A DNA stretch of 64,000 nt, taken from the NCBI RefSeq assembly GCF_037975245.1, contig NC_092580.1:34753001-34817000 (forward strand). The letters are read 5' to 3'. Positions within the stretch are counted from its first letter, which is position 1. Each line of letters opens with the position of its first letter. Shown here one piece after another: positions 11,301 through 20,280 of the stretch. This stretch comes from Apostichopus japonicus (lineage: Eukaryota > Echinodermata > Holothuroidea > Aspidochirotida > Stichopodidae). The notes beneath the pieces were generated by a model that was not told where the DNA came from, did not search any database, and saw only the letters and a list, made by a program, of their open reading frames with translations. The translations under genes were made by a program, and so were the position numbers.

Positions 11301-14300
11301 TATTTGATTTCAAGTAATAAAAGGTGTGATGTGTCACAGCTTTGATCAGTTAAAGACCATTTTGCCTATGTTGTTAGTTTTAAGCTCTCTTAATAACATT
11401 TCATCCATTCACATTGTACTCTGTTTATTTTAAAGCCAATTATATTAAGTAAGATATGTTTTTTTCTGCAGACCAAAGTACACCTGAATGAAAGACTTGC
11501 GCAAGTCAACAATTACTTAGATGAACAGGTACAGTATGATCAAGAACTGATTGTGTTTATTCACTGCAGACATATCATTAGAGTATGTAGACATTTTCAA
11601 TGTTTTATACAAATGAATTATTGAAATATATTGTGTTGTATTACATTGCATTGCATTAAGTTTGATTGTATTATTTTGTATTGTAATCTGTTAGAAAGTT
11701 TTTAAAACAAATTCACTAATTGGCCACAGTACTATGATAAACACCAAGCACGATTCTTGATTTATCGGTGGTTATCTGCATATTCATAGGCTCCTGTGAT
11801 GAAGCTTTCATCACCAATCACAGAGTAGTACAGGTAATTGTTAAGGGGTATGTTAAACATACCAGGAGTATATCAATTGAAAGAAAACATGGTATAAAAA
11901 AGTTCAGTTGTTTTGAAGAGATAGGTGAGGTTGATTAGTATTCCCAAACATTATTTCTCCAGCAATTTGGGTGAAAAATGTCACAATTTTAGTTCATAAT
12001 CAGTCAAGTCACAAATTCAGATTTCTTGTTATTTTAGACTTCGTCAAGAGATTTGATGGACAAGACACAACAAAACTTTGCTGCTGACCTGAGGAATAAA
12101 CTGGAGGAATCTCTTACTGAGCTAAAGGTAAGTAAACATGACTGATAATTACCTCACTGCTTCAGTTGTCCTGCATGTATAAAGGTAAGTTAACATGACT
12201 GATAATTACCTCACTGCTGCAGTTGTCCTGCATGTATAAAGGTAAGTAAACATGACTGATAATTACCTCACTGCTTCAGTTGTCCTGCATGTATAAAGGT
12301 AAATAAACACAGCTGATAATTACCTCACTGCATCAGTTGTCCTGCATGTATAAAGGTAAGTAAACATGACTGATAATTACCTCACTGCTTCAGTTGTCCT
12401 ACATGTATAAAGGTAAGTAAACATGACTGATAATTACCTCACTGCTGCAGTTGTCCTGCATGTATAAAGGTAAGTGAACGTGACTGATAATTACCTCACG
12501 ACTGCATCAGTTGTCCTGCATGTATAAAGGTAAGTAAACATGACTGATAATTACCTCACTGCTGCAGTTGTCCTGCATGTATAAAGGTAAGTAAACATGA
12601 CTGATAATTACCCCACTGCTTCAGTTGTCCTGCATGAATAAAGGTAAATAAACACGGCTGATAATTACCTCACTGCATCAGTTGTCCTGCATGTATAAAG
12701 GCAAGTAAACATGACTGATAATTACCTCACTGCATCAGTTGTCCTGCATGTATAAAGGTAAGTAAACATGGCTGGTAATTACCTCACTGCTTCAGTTGTC
12801 CTGCATGTATAAAGGTAAGTAAACATGACTGATAATTACCTCACTGCTTCAGTTGTCCTGCATGTATAAAGGTAAGTAAACGTGACTGATAATTACCTCA
12901 CTGCTGCAGTTGTCCTGCATGTATAAAGGTAAGTAAACATGACTGATAATTACCTCACTGCTTCAGTTGTCCTGCATGTATAAAGGTAAATAAACACAGC
13001 TGATAATTACCTCACTGCATCAGTTGTCCTGCATGTATAAAGGTAAGTAAACATGACTGATAATTACCTCACTGCTTCAGTTGTCCTACATGTATAAAGG
13101 TAAGTAAACATGACTGATAATTACCTCACTGCTGCAGTTGTCCTGCATGTATAAAGGTAAGTGAACGTGACTGATAATTACCTCACGACTGCATCAGTTG
13201 TCCTGCATGTATAAAGGTAAGTAAACATGACTGATAATTACCTCACTGCTGCAGTTGTCCTGCATGTATAAAGGTAAGTAAACATGACTGATAATTACCC
13301 CACTGCTTCAGTTGTCCTGCATAAATAAAGGTAAATAAACACGGCTGATAATTACCTCACTGCATCAGTTGTCCTGCATGTATAAAGGTAAATAAACACG
13401 GCTGATAATTACCTCACTGCTTCAGTTGCATAGTTCTTACTGTAAGAATAATTCTGATATTGTGGCCATTTTGATCTTGACAGTCTGAACTGGCCTCAGT
13501 GAAAAGCTCAAAGTCGGAAATGACGATAAAGAAGGAGACGCTAGAGACAGAACTACAGAGATGTAAGGTGAGAATATTATCCTCTCTCTGAAGAGATTTC
13601 ATCTTATTCTGACCACTGTGGAGGCCAATGGATGAAGGCCAGAAGGTGATGTGTGTTTGACTAGGATATAGTCTTACATTAGTGAGCATGATTGGACAAT
13701 AACAATGAATAATGTAGAATATTGAATGATGTGTTATGGTATAACATCTTATAAATGATTGTCTAATGAAGGATCAGCTCAGAGTTGTATGCTTCCACAC
13801 CTGAATATATCTATCTGTATTCTTTCATGTTTGTCACACACTTTCCTTGTCATAGGCATTGTTTAAGCAAGAATGTGAGAAAGGGCAAAGGTTAGAAGAG
13901 GAACTGGAAAACCTTCAAAGGAAGGTGACTGAATTGGAGTCAAGAGTCAGGTAAGGTGTAATCAATTTGATTTAAGTTGAAAGTATCTTGATCACTTGGC
14001 ATCAAAGGTGATCCAGAAATCAGATCTGAGGCCCAGAATGGCAGTCATAGCAGCTTTTATGTAGAATAATGTTAACAAGAGAGAAAACATTGACATTACC
14101 CTTAAATCATCTTTATCAAGTCAATAATACTCAGATATTCAACTTAATTCAATTCAAATATTTTCACATGTCCACAAGAAACTATTTCTGGGTGCTTGGT
14201 TTACTGAAACACAGTAGTGATACTTGTATGGTGGATGCTAGGAGAGAAAAGGGTATGTACGAGGAGAAAGCAAACAGAAGAAAAGTAAAAAGATTGTAAC

Positions 14301-17300
14301 AAACATTTGTGGGTATGGGTGAAATATCTGGAGAGTTGGGCACAGCTGAGACAAACAGACACATACACAAAGACTTGGATGCCAGTCCTTGGTTGTCTTG
14401 ACACATTTCTATTTTGCTAACAGAAGACAAAAGGACTTTCTCAGCTTTCTGGGATAATTGTTCATTAGACTTTAAGTAAAACAGTGATTGCAGCCTTTTG
14501 CAAAGTTTTAAAGACCATTCTTTCTACAAAGAGCTCATCTTTTTGGATGATATAATGCATAAAAACAAGAAGAGTCTCAACACTTCAGATTTTAATCTTC
14601 TCAACTATCAATTCATTGATTAGGATTGAGCAGCAAAAAGTCTTACAACAGAGATCAGAGCCACCTCATCAACAGACAGCCAGCCCTCAGCAACACAGGC
14701 AGCAGCAACAGCAACGAAAGGGAGTCGATGACATAGCACATGAGGTACGTGTGAAATAACACTAACCAGGCACAGTCCTATCCTACCTCAGTCTTATCCT
14801 ATCATGCAGTGGTCCCTTACGATGCTCAATCCTACCTTTATCAAGCAGTGGTACCCTACCAGGCACAGTCCTATCCTAACATACAGCTTTACACTACCAG
14901 GGGCAGTCTTATCCTATCATAGTCAGTCCTACCCTACCAGGTACTGTGCCTTTGCGAACAGACCAGGTGACTTGTACTGCATCAGGGTTACACCAGGGTC
15001 ATCCTCATTAATGAAGCATATTGCATTTAAGTATCACTCCAAAGTGATTTCTGCATACCATTACTTGTAATCCTTACGCTCAAACATGTACCAAACACAT
15101 TTTGTGCAAAAAACATCTTGAATCTTTCAAAATTTAGCAAAAACAATGAACAGTTTCGTCAGCAAGATGTTCTCTATAACATATTCATTTATTGCATAAA
15201 AGTCATGTCCGGTTGCATCAGTACGGTGCAATACGTGTGAATATTCTGGATTATTGACCATCCCATATAATGTACCAGTGTGCGAACCATATATATGTAC
15301 ACAGTACAGTGCATTATAGTCTAATACGAACGTGATAAAATTAGCTTTCATAAATTTGTTTATTTAGCAACACTTACCGGCTTTCCAATTAGAAACTAAA
15401 CCCTTTAAAATGTCAAATGAAACTTAACTGTATCAAATTTACAACATAAACAAAGAAAACAAGACTAAAACCATCATCAGTTTACGGGAAATCCAAGCTC
15501 AAAGTCGGCAACGACTAACTATACTATAATGTGTTTTAAGTCACGAATCGGGCATGAAAGAAAATACCCACACAGTGATTGGTCAGTTTGAATAACATGT
15601 TAAATTGAAATTTGAGAACAGTTATCAAAATTCTAAGAACATCCTGTGGATTAATGCCTTAGGACTATAGCGTGAGTCTAGTCATTTATATGCCTTGCAT
15701 TAAGTATGATTTGTTTCACGAACGTCTAATGCACCAACTAACGTTACTTGTTTGTAATACACTAACTGTATGTACAGGCTGCAAATAATATACATATGCT
15801 TTGCCCGCATAAGCTAGCTAGCGTGTTCGTCAATACGCATGATTATTTGTATATGTCCATTTAGAGCTTCTTTTCTTCTTTTGGAGGTTTTGATTGGCAG
15901 TAATCGTTACGTGTAAGGTAAATTACTAAAACGCATGGCTCTGTTACATCTAGTAGTATAGGCCTAGTACATCAATGTATGTATGCAATGAGCAAAACAG
16001 GTGGTTTGTTATTGTCTGACAGCACATGATAGAATGATTTGATTGGCTGATTTTGAAATATGAATATGGTATGTGTGGTGTGCATTCATAATTGTTTGGG
16101 CCAACAAAATTGTCAAGTTTTACAAACAGGTTAATAACTTGTTAATTACGGTTTGCATAGTGAAAGAAGTTCTATCACATTAATCGCTCTTTCATCAATC
16201 GCAGGTTGCTGATATGTAAATGAATGTAAGTGACAATGGAATGCTAAATATCCAGATAAATGCAATATGGCGCATTGAAAGAATGCAACAGTAGAAATGG
16301 TGACTTATTGTAGGGATGAAGAGTGATAGACCATTGATCATTCTACTGATTGTTTTGCTGATGTTGTCATTGTAGGTTCGAGAAGAGCTCAACAGAAGTA
16401 TATCCAGGCACATGGAAGGTGGTGAGTCAAAACTAATATATATTATGTTTGTTGTTATCTATTAGTCAACATAGCAGAGGTTACCTCAGGTTGCCTATAG
16501 TATACTACACAAGCAAAATGACTACTACTACAATTTCAGTTAATACAATGTTTGTTTCTAGTTTGTACTGTAAGCCTATGTGTGCCTAGGCTATGTGTGC
16601 CTAGGCCTATGTGTACCTAGGTCTATGTGTGCCTAGGTCTATGTGTGCCTAGGTCTATGTGTGCCTAGGCCTATGTGTGCCTAGGCCTATGTGTGCCTAG
16701 GTCTATGTTTGCCTAGGTCTATGTGTGCCTATGTCTATGTGTGCCTATGTCTATGTGTGCCTAGGCCTATGTGTGCCTAGATCTATGTGTGCCTAGGTCT
16801 TTGTGTGCCTAGGCCTATGTGTGCCTAGGTCTATGTTTGCCTAGGTCTATGTGTGCCTAGGTCTATGTGTGCCTATGTCTATGTGTGCCTAGGTCTTTGT
16901 GTGCCTAGATCTATGTGTGCCTAGGCCTATGTGTGCCTAGGTCTATGTTTGCCTATGTTTATGTGTGCCTAGGTCTTTGTGTGCCTATGTCTATGTGTGC
17001 CTAGGTCTTTGTGTGCCTAGGCCTATGTGTGCCTAGGCCTATGTGTGCCTAGGTCTATGTTTGCCTAGGTCTATGTGTGCCTAGGCCTATGTGTTCCTGT
17101 GTCTATGTGTGCCTAGGTCTATTTGTGCCTAGATCTATGTGTGCCTAGGCCTATGTGTGCCTAGATCTATGTGTGCCTAGGTCTATGTGTGGCTGCATCT
17201 AGGTAGAGAAGATTATTAAGATAGATGCAAACCAACCACCATATTTAATATACTATGTGTTAGATGATAATATACAACTCTCTCAAACAGCTAACAAAAT

Positions 17301-18161
17301 ATGATTTGACATTCCTTACACCAGTCTGACATCTTGAGCAAGTTCACATATGGCATCACAAAACCACTAGTACTTGAGGCATCACAAAACCACTAGTACT
17401 TGAGGCATCACAAAACCACTAGTGCTTGAGGCATTGCAAAACCACTAGTGCTTGAGGCATCACAAAACCACTAGTGCTTGAGGCATCACAAAACCACTAG
17501 TACTTGAGGCATCGCAAAACCACTAGTGCTCGAGGCATCGCAAAACCACTAGTGCTTGAGGCATTGCAAAACCACTAGTGCTTGAGGCATTGCAAGACCA
17601 CTAGTGCTTGAGGCATCACAAAACCACTAGTACTTGAGGCATTGCAAAACCACTAGTACTTGAGGCATCACAAAACCACTAGTGCTTGAGGCATTGCAAA
17701 ACCACTAGTACTTGAGGCATCACAAAACCACTAGTACTTGAGGCATTGCAAAACCACTAGTACTTGAGGCATCACAAAACCACTAGTGCTTGAGGCATCA
17801 CAAAACCACTAGTACTTGAGCATCACAAAACCACTAGTACTTGAGGCATCGCAAAACCACTAGTACTTGAGGCATCACAAAACCACTAGTGCTTGAGGCA
17901 TTGCGAAACAAGGAAGACTGCAATAAGGGGCCGGGTAACATAATTTGTCTGACAGTGGTACTTGGTACTCAAAACCCTGAGTACTCAGTTTATTATCTCA
18001 AAATGTAAATAAAACTGAATATTTCTTTTTAATTTTCTTTTGCAGCATCAGCCGAATTTGACTTTCAAATTAAAGCACGCTCCAGTGTGTTGGGCACTGA
18101 TTCCGTGGCCAGCCCAGGCAGCAGTTATTTGGCAGTCCTCAAGAAAAACTACTTTGTATGA
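2234..18161 (+). CDS. ANKRD26-like: ANKRD26/CCDC144-like coiled-coil protein, C-terminal part (13 exons, 5'-partial)
   Basis: Thirteen exons join in phase: 2234-2303, 2727-2825, 3107-3188, 5494-5522, 7305-7364, 10820-10888, 11472-11528, 12038-12127, 13484-13567, 13856-13950, 14624-14744, 16376-16421 and 18046-18161 (TGA stop). All have AG acceptors and GT donors. The roughly 338 residues are charged, heptad-rich coiled coil, then a Gln-rich linker, then a short conserved-looking tail ending LKKNYFV. The order LNERLAQVNNYLDEQ, ELKSELASVKSS, ALFKQECEKGQRLEEELE, VREELNRSISRHMEG matches my memory of the C-terminal coiled coil of ANKRD26 and CCDC144 proteins, which in vertebrates act at centriole distal appendages. 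Any ankyrin repeats and the start codon lie left of the window. Family assignment is from motif recognition, not a search; another long coiled-coil protein is the alternative. Confidence 0.8.
2280..2560 (+). repeat. Two-copy tandem duplication (~147 bp) spanning an exon end and its donor
   Basis: The stretch from CTTAAATTAG through GATTAAAG|GTTTGTAGTATGGGATA (exon end at 2303) recurs about 147 bases later (2425-2470) with the same following intron sequence. The second copy has diverged most in the exon-derived part (CCAAGAGAC became TTTAGAAAT). Confidence 0.8.
2727..2825 (+). CDS. ANKRD26-like exon, 33 codons
   Basis: Acceptor tatacag, phase 0, encodes ELEVPEAKIQTLQ through ATQRKQ, donor CAG|GTAATA. 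Amphipathic coiled coil with no internal stop. Confidence 0.8.
3107..3188 (+). CDS. ANKRD26-like exon whose 3' end seeded a minisatellite
   Basis: Acceptor tctctatag, 27 codons LENCNEKLES...KKNASAQL plus one base, donor CTAG|GTAAG at 3188/3189. The last 19 exon bases plus GTAAG form the 24-bp unit repeated about 88 times just downstream. The chosen donor is the first one. Later donors are nearly identical, and use of any copy up to about 3700 keeps the reading frame, adding 8 residues per unit. Confidence 0.8.
3170..5295 (+). repeat. 24-bp minisatellite, ~88 copies, carrying exon end plus 5' splice site
   Basis: Unit AATGCTACAGCACAGCTAG followed by GTAAG. The 19-base part equals the last 19 bases of the exon ending at 3188, and GTAAG is its donor. 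Most copies keep AG|GTAAGAATG intact. The array is open in several frames because 24 is a multiple of 3. A 5-base deletion near 3709 shifts phase. A run of variant units at about 3533-3640 recurs about 835 bases later, showing a larger-scale duplication. Confidence 0.97.
5494..5522 (+). CDS. ANKRD26-like 29-nt microexon
   Basis: Pyrimidine-rich acceptor ttatcttcag, 29 bases completing a Glu codon then LASLQSLQK, donor AAG|GTAAGT. The phase fits both neighbours: the preceding exon leaves one base, and the following exon starts in phase 0. Confidence 0.75.
6216..7262 (+). repeat. 31-bp minisatellite, ~34 copies, with CAG|GTATGT in every unit
   Basis: Unit CCTGTACAGGTATGTTGTAT then ATTATACTTAA. 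Very homogeneous except for variants around 6840-6990. It lies in the intron between the exons ending at 5522 and starting at 7305. CAGGTATGT is a strong donor consensus. Confidence 0.97.
7305..7364 (+). CDS. ANKRD26-like exon, 20 codons
   Basis: Acceptor tttcctgtag, encodes KKSDLMKANKNLENELAQTK, donor AAA|GTAAGT. Phase 0 at both ends. Confidence 0.85.
7390..7605 (+). repeat. ~35-bp tandem repeat, ~6 imperfect copies
   Basis: Unit resembles CCTAATTAATAGAGAAACTT followed by TAATACTGTGTTTA. It begins about 25 bases after the donor at 7364. Confidence 0.85.
7701..10541. mobile_element. 2.84 kb terminal-inverted-repeat DNA transposon, unclassified
   Basis: Ends GGGTCAGATCCAAAACCT (7701-7718) and its reverse complement (10524-10541), flanked by ACAT on both sides (7697-7700, 10542-10545) as a 4-bp target duplication. 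Inside, the 13-mer TTCCGTCCATAAC occurs six times in the right part (9958, 9972, 10126, 10147, 10338, 10503). Its complement, or a one-base variant, occurs at 7879, 8218, 8241 and 8261 in the left part, with one reversed copy at 8048. Mirrored subterminal motifs are typical of transposase binding. A coding remnant sits at 9266-9622. It lies in an ANKRD26-like intron. I do not recognise the superfamily. Confidence 0.75.
9266..9622 (+). pseudogene. Coding remnant inside the TIR element (118 codons)
   Basis: Open frame with a protein-like segment DWWLEKVDQISVDSNDVYV then SFLHPKGPTNTFFWP and IPLGMIMGKLEQPVLL. I recall similar 'FLHP.GP...F.WP' C-terminal modules in multicopy uncharacterised metazoan proteins that appear transposon-associated. 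That link is from memory and unsearched. There is no clear promoter or splice context, and an internal ATG is used, so it is probably the 3' end of a degraded element-encoded gene. Confidence 0.4.
10820..10888 (+). CDS. ANKRD26-like exon, 23 codons
   Basis: Acceptor cctgtgtag, encodes KNMHENYIEKKELELYKN then NLDLQ, donor CAG|GTAAGA. Phase 0 at both ends. Confidence 0.85.
11025..11265 (+). repeat. ~30-bp tandem repeat GAGGTCTGTGTGAGGTATTC, ~7 imperfect copies
   Basis: Irregular copies of GAGGTCTGTGTGAGGTATTC plus TGTATAATT in the intron after the exon ending at 10888. Confidence 0.8.
11472..11528 (+). CDS. ANKRD26-like exon, 19 codons
   Basis: Acceptor tttttctgcag, encodes TKVHLNERLAQVNNYLDEQ, donor CAG|GTACAG. 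This segment resembles the conserved coiled coil just before the C-terminal region in ANKRD26/CCDC144 proteins. Confidence 0.88.
12038..12127 (+). CDS. ANKRD26-like exon, 30 codons
   Basis: Acceptor gttattttag, encodes TSSRDLMDKTQQNF then AADLRNKLEESLTELK, donor AAAG|GTAAGT. The donor and its following intron sequence form the 57-bp repeat that fills the intron. Confidence 0.88.
12124..13430 (+). repeat. 57-bp minisatellite, ~23 copies, beginning at a 5' splice site
   Basis: Unit AAAGGTAAGTAAACATGACT ... CAGTTGTCCTGCATGTAT. The first copy starts exactly at the exon/intron junction (AAAG|GTAAGT, 12127/12128), and nearly every unit repeats that donor. The variant order from about 12297 (AAATAAACACAGC, then CTACATG, then GTGAACGTG, then CCCCACTG) recurs from about 12985, so a block of roughly 690 bp was itself duplicated. 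Confidence 0.97.
13484..13567 (+). CDS. ANKRD26-like exon, 28 codons
   Basis: Acceptor atcttgacag, encodes SELASVKSSKSEM then TIKKETLETELQRCK, donor AAG|GTGAGA. Phase 0 at both ends. Confidence 0.88.
13856..13950 (+). CDS. ANKRD26-like exon, 31 codons plus split Arg
   Basis: Acceptor ttgtcatag, encodes ALFKQECEKGQRLEEELE through TELESRV with two bases left (AG), donor CAG|GTAAGG. The split codon is completed as Arg by the next exon. Confidence 0.88.
14624..14744 (+). CDS. ANKRD26-like exon with Gln-rich linker
   Basis: Acceptor tcattgattag, completes Arg then IEQQKVLQQRSEPPHQQ and a Gln-rich stretch HRQQQQQRKG ending DDIAHE. Donor GAG|GTACGT. The low-complexity linker probably separates the coiled coil from the C-terminal tail. 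Confidence 0.85.
14760..14960 (+). repeat. Degenerate short repeat (CCTACCAGGCACAGTCCTATCC-type)
   Basis: Several imperfect copies of CTACCAGG(C)ACAGTCCTATC in the intron after the exon ending at 14744; copies are diverged. Confidence 0.55.
14961..16375. other. Intron sequence without recognised features
   Basis: No exon, repeat array or recognisable element supported on either strand. Confidence 0.5.
16376..16421 (+). CDS. ANKRD26-like exon, 15 codons
   Basis: Acceptor gtcattgtag, encodes VREELNRSISRHMEG plus one base, donor GGTG|GTGAGT. It resembles the conserved segment near the C-terminus of ANKRD26-type proteins. Confidence 0.85.
16573..17205 (+). repeat. 16-bp minisatellite CTATGTGTGCCTAGGT, ~40 copies
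   Basis: Variants differ mainly at GGC/GGT/GAT/TGT and GTGTG/GTTTG. Located in the last intron of the ANKRD26-like gene. Confidence 0.95.
17350..17905 (+). repeat. 26-bp minisatellite AGGCATCACAAAACCACTAG..., ~21 copies
   Basis: Unit AGGCATCACAAAACCACTAG plus TACTTG, with ATCACA/ATTGCA and TACTTG/TGCTTG alternatives. Same last intron as the 16-bp array. Confidence 0.95.
18046..18161 (+). CDS. ANKRD26-like terminal coding exon
   Basis: Acceptor ttcttttgcag; completes Ala, then SAEFDFQIKARSS ... SSYLAVLKKNYFV and TGA at 18159-18161. The hydrophobic ending after two lysines looks like the C-terminus of this family. A 3' UTR of about 770 bases follows to the poly(A) signals. Confidence 0.85.
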
Positions 18162-18928
18162 AAACTGACCTATGGTGCTGGTTTAATTGCATTCACCTTG
18201 ATTATATTATATTTTGTGTTTTTTGTTTCAGTACCTTGAAAGTATCTGTGTGCTCAGTAAGTCCATCCATGGTTTCTTTTGTCATTTGTTATATGTAATG
18301 AAAATTCATAATTATCAGGAATTTCAATTCTTGTATTCTTATCATTGTTCACACCTTGCTACACCAAATATTTCACTTTATTTACTTTTGACATATTTTT
18401 GTCTTAGAATATTTCAGCATCTTACCTACTACATAGGACACAAACAGACTGCCAATCTACATTTTTTATCTTCATAAATAGCCTCCTATTTAAGCCTAGT
18501 TTTGCAAGAATGTAATATATTTCTGAATGTAAAATTTGAATATTTAATATCGTAAAGGATGTTGATTTATATTATTGTGACTATTTTTAATATGTATTTA
18601 TATTTTAAAAGCTACACTGAAAGTATCTATCCACAACATACTTCTGCTTAGCACTGCTGTTGTAAACCCAATGGTTGGTGTTATCTACAAGTCTAGTTTA
18701 TTTTAGTTGAATTGGATACAGACGAGATTGAATATTTATGATGACAGAACAACTGATCTATTTATAAATTGCTGTGTAATGAGTTTCTGATTTTATCCTT
18801 TTTCAGTTATTCCCTTGTTATCAAAAATGTTATGCTGCATTAAAATTTTAATTGTTTTTTAAGTATTTGACATTTGAGTTTGTTTGAGCAATTCTTGTGT
18901 TATGTTTTAACTAAAAACACTTTTTAAT

Positions 18929-18943
18929 AATAAATTTAATAAA
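18929..18943 (+). terminator. Tandem AATAAA poly(A) signals of ANKRD26-like gene
   Basis: Two AATAAA hexamers (18929-18934 and 18938-18943), about 770 bases after the TGA at 18161, with a T-rich stretch from 18953. This fits the 3' end of the convergent + strand gene. Confidence 0.6.
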
Positions 18944-18997
18944 CACCAGGATCTTTTTTGTGCTTTAAATTATTCCTCTGTTGACTGTAGTAGTAGA

Positions 18998-19236
18998 TGC
19001 AAGATATCTGTAAGATATCTAGCCTATATCTAGTAAGATATCTGTAAGATATCTAGCCTATATCAAGTAAGGTATCTGTAAGATATCTAGCCTATATCTA
19101 GTAAGATATCTGTAAGATATCTAGCCTATATCAAGTAAGGTATCTGTAAGATATCTAGCCTATATCAAGTAAGGTATCTGTAAGATATCTAGCCTATATC
19201 AAGTAAGGTATCTGTAAGATATCTAGCCTATATCAG
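18998..19236 (+). repeat. 34-bp minisatellite, 7 copies, after the ANKRD26-like 3' end
   Basis: Unit AAGTAAGGTATCTGTAAGAT plus ATCTAGCCTATATC, immediately downstream of the poly(A) signals. Confidence 0.95.
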
Positions 19237-19734
19237 TACCTGTGGATGGCTCTGAAAGTGGCTGCACAGAAAGACTGACAAAGAACCTGTTTGAAGGTAG
19301 CAGCCACTAACAACAACCAATAGTGTAAACATCAACGTTACGCGCCGTTGGCCGCTGATGTTTGTAATCTGTGTCAAGCGCTGGGTACCCTGTGGCGGGA
19401 AAGTGGATTCCCAGCCAGCCACTAAGGGCAGACTATATTAGCAGACAATAACAAGACGGTTCCTTTTTCTTACCTGTTTTAAAGCGATAATAATTCACGC
19501 TATGCATACTGTCAAGGCCGAAAATGGTACCCTATGAGAGATGAGATATTGTTCTTTCATGTAATATAATTCTGGAATGAAATGGTGGACGATTTTTGCA
19601 TCCATAGTCAACTTAAACTTGTGATCCTACCAAAACTTGTGGAGAAAGGCTTAAATTGCATCAATTTTTAAACCAATTTGTTTTTTCTCCAAATGTCTAA
19701 ACAATTAATTTATGAGAATATGCAACAGTCACAA

Positions 19735-20280
19735 GAGGTACAATGACGAAGTTAAGTTATTCCTCTTACACGTGGTATAAAAAAAAAACATTCAGTAACA
19801 CTCTGATTTATTGAAAATCGATGGCTACAAACCGTTCGATCCTAGTTGGGAAGGAGATGCAAATGGGAACAGAATTAGCTTGAAACGCGCGGTAATGTGT
19901 TATGATCTAAACGTATTATTATTTCAAAATCGATTAATTTGAGTTATCGACCTAGTTGAGAGGTCCGGTTAGCATAACATTATAAAGTAGAAAGTTTCTT
20001 CTTTCACGTGGTATATCTCTACTATCGGTAACAAAACTTATTTCTTGAACAAATTGGCCTTAAATCTGTAACCCTGATACAGACATCTCTAAACGCGCTG
20101 TATATACGAAATGTGTAATGATCCCAAAATTGCTCTTATTTTTTCCCCTTCAAAATCAATTAATTTGAGTTATCGACCTTGTTGTCTATATATCTCTATG
20201 TCTATATATATATATATATATATCTACTATCGGTAACAAAACCGATTGCTTGACCAAAAGTGGCCTTAAAGTTTTAAGGA
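19735..20280 (-). repeat. Satellite arm, left, ~2.5 diverged units (inverted)
   Basis: Reverse-oriented copies of the ~225-bp unit seen at 22945-26310. Shared landmarks include AATCGATTAATTTGAGTTAT, TTTCACGTGGTATATCTCTA, CTACTATCGGTAACAAAAC and AAACGCGCTGTATATACG. The outermost unit is much more diverged than the inner ones. Confidence 0.85.

Noticed and set aside
16573-17905. CRISPR-like arrays
   Set aside because: The repeats are contiguous minisatellites without unique spacers, in a eukaryotic intron.
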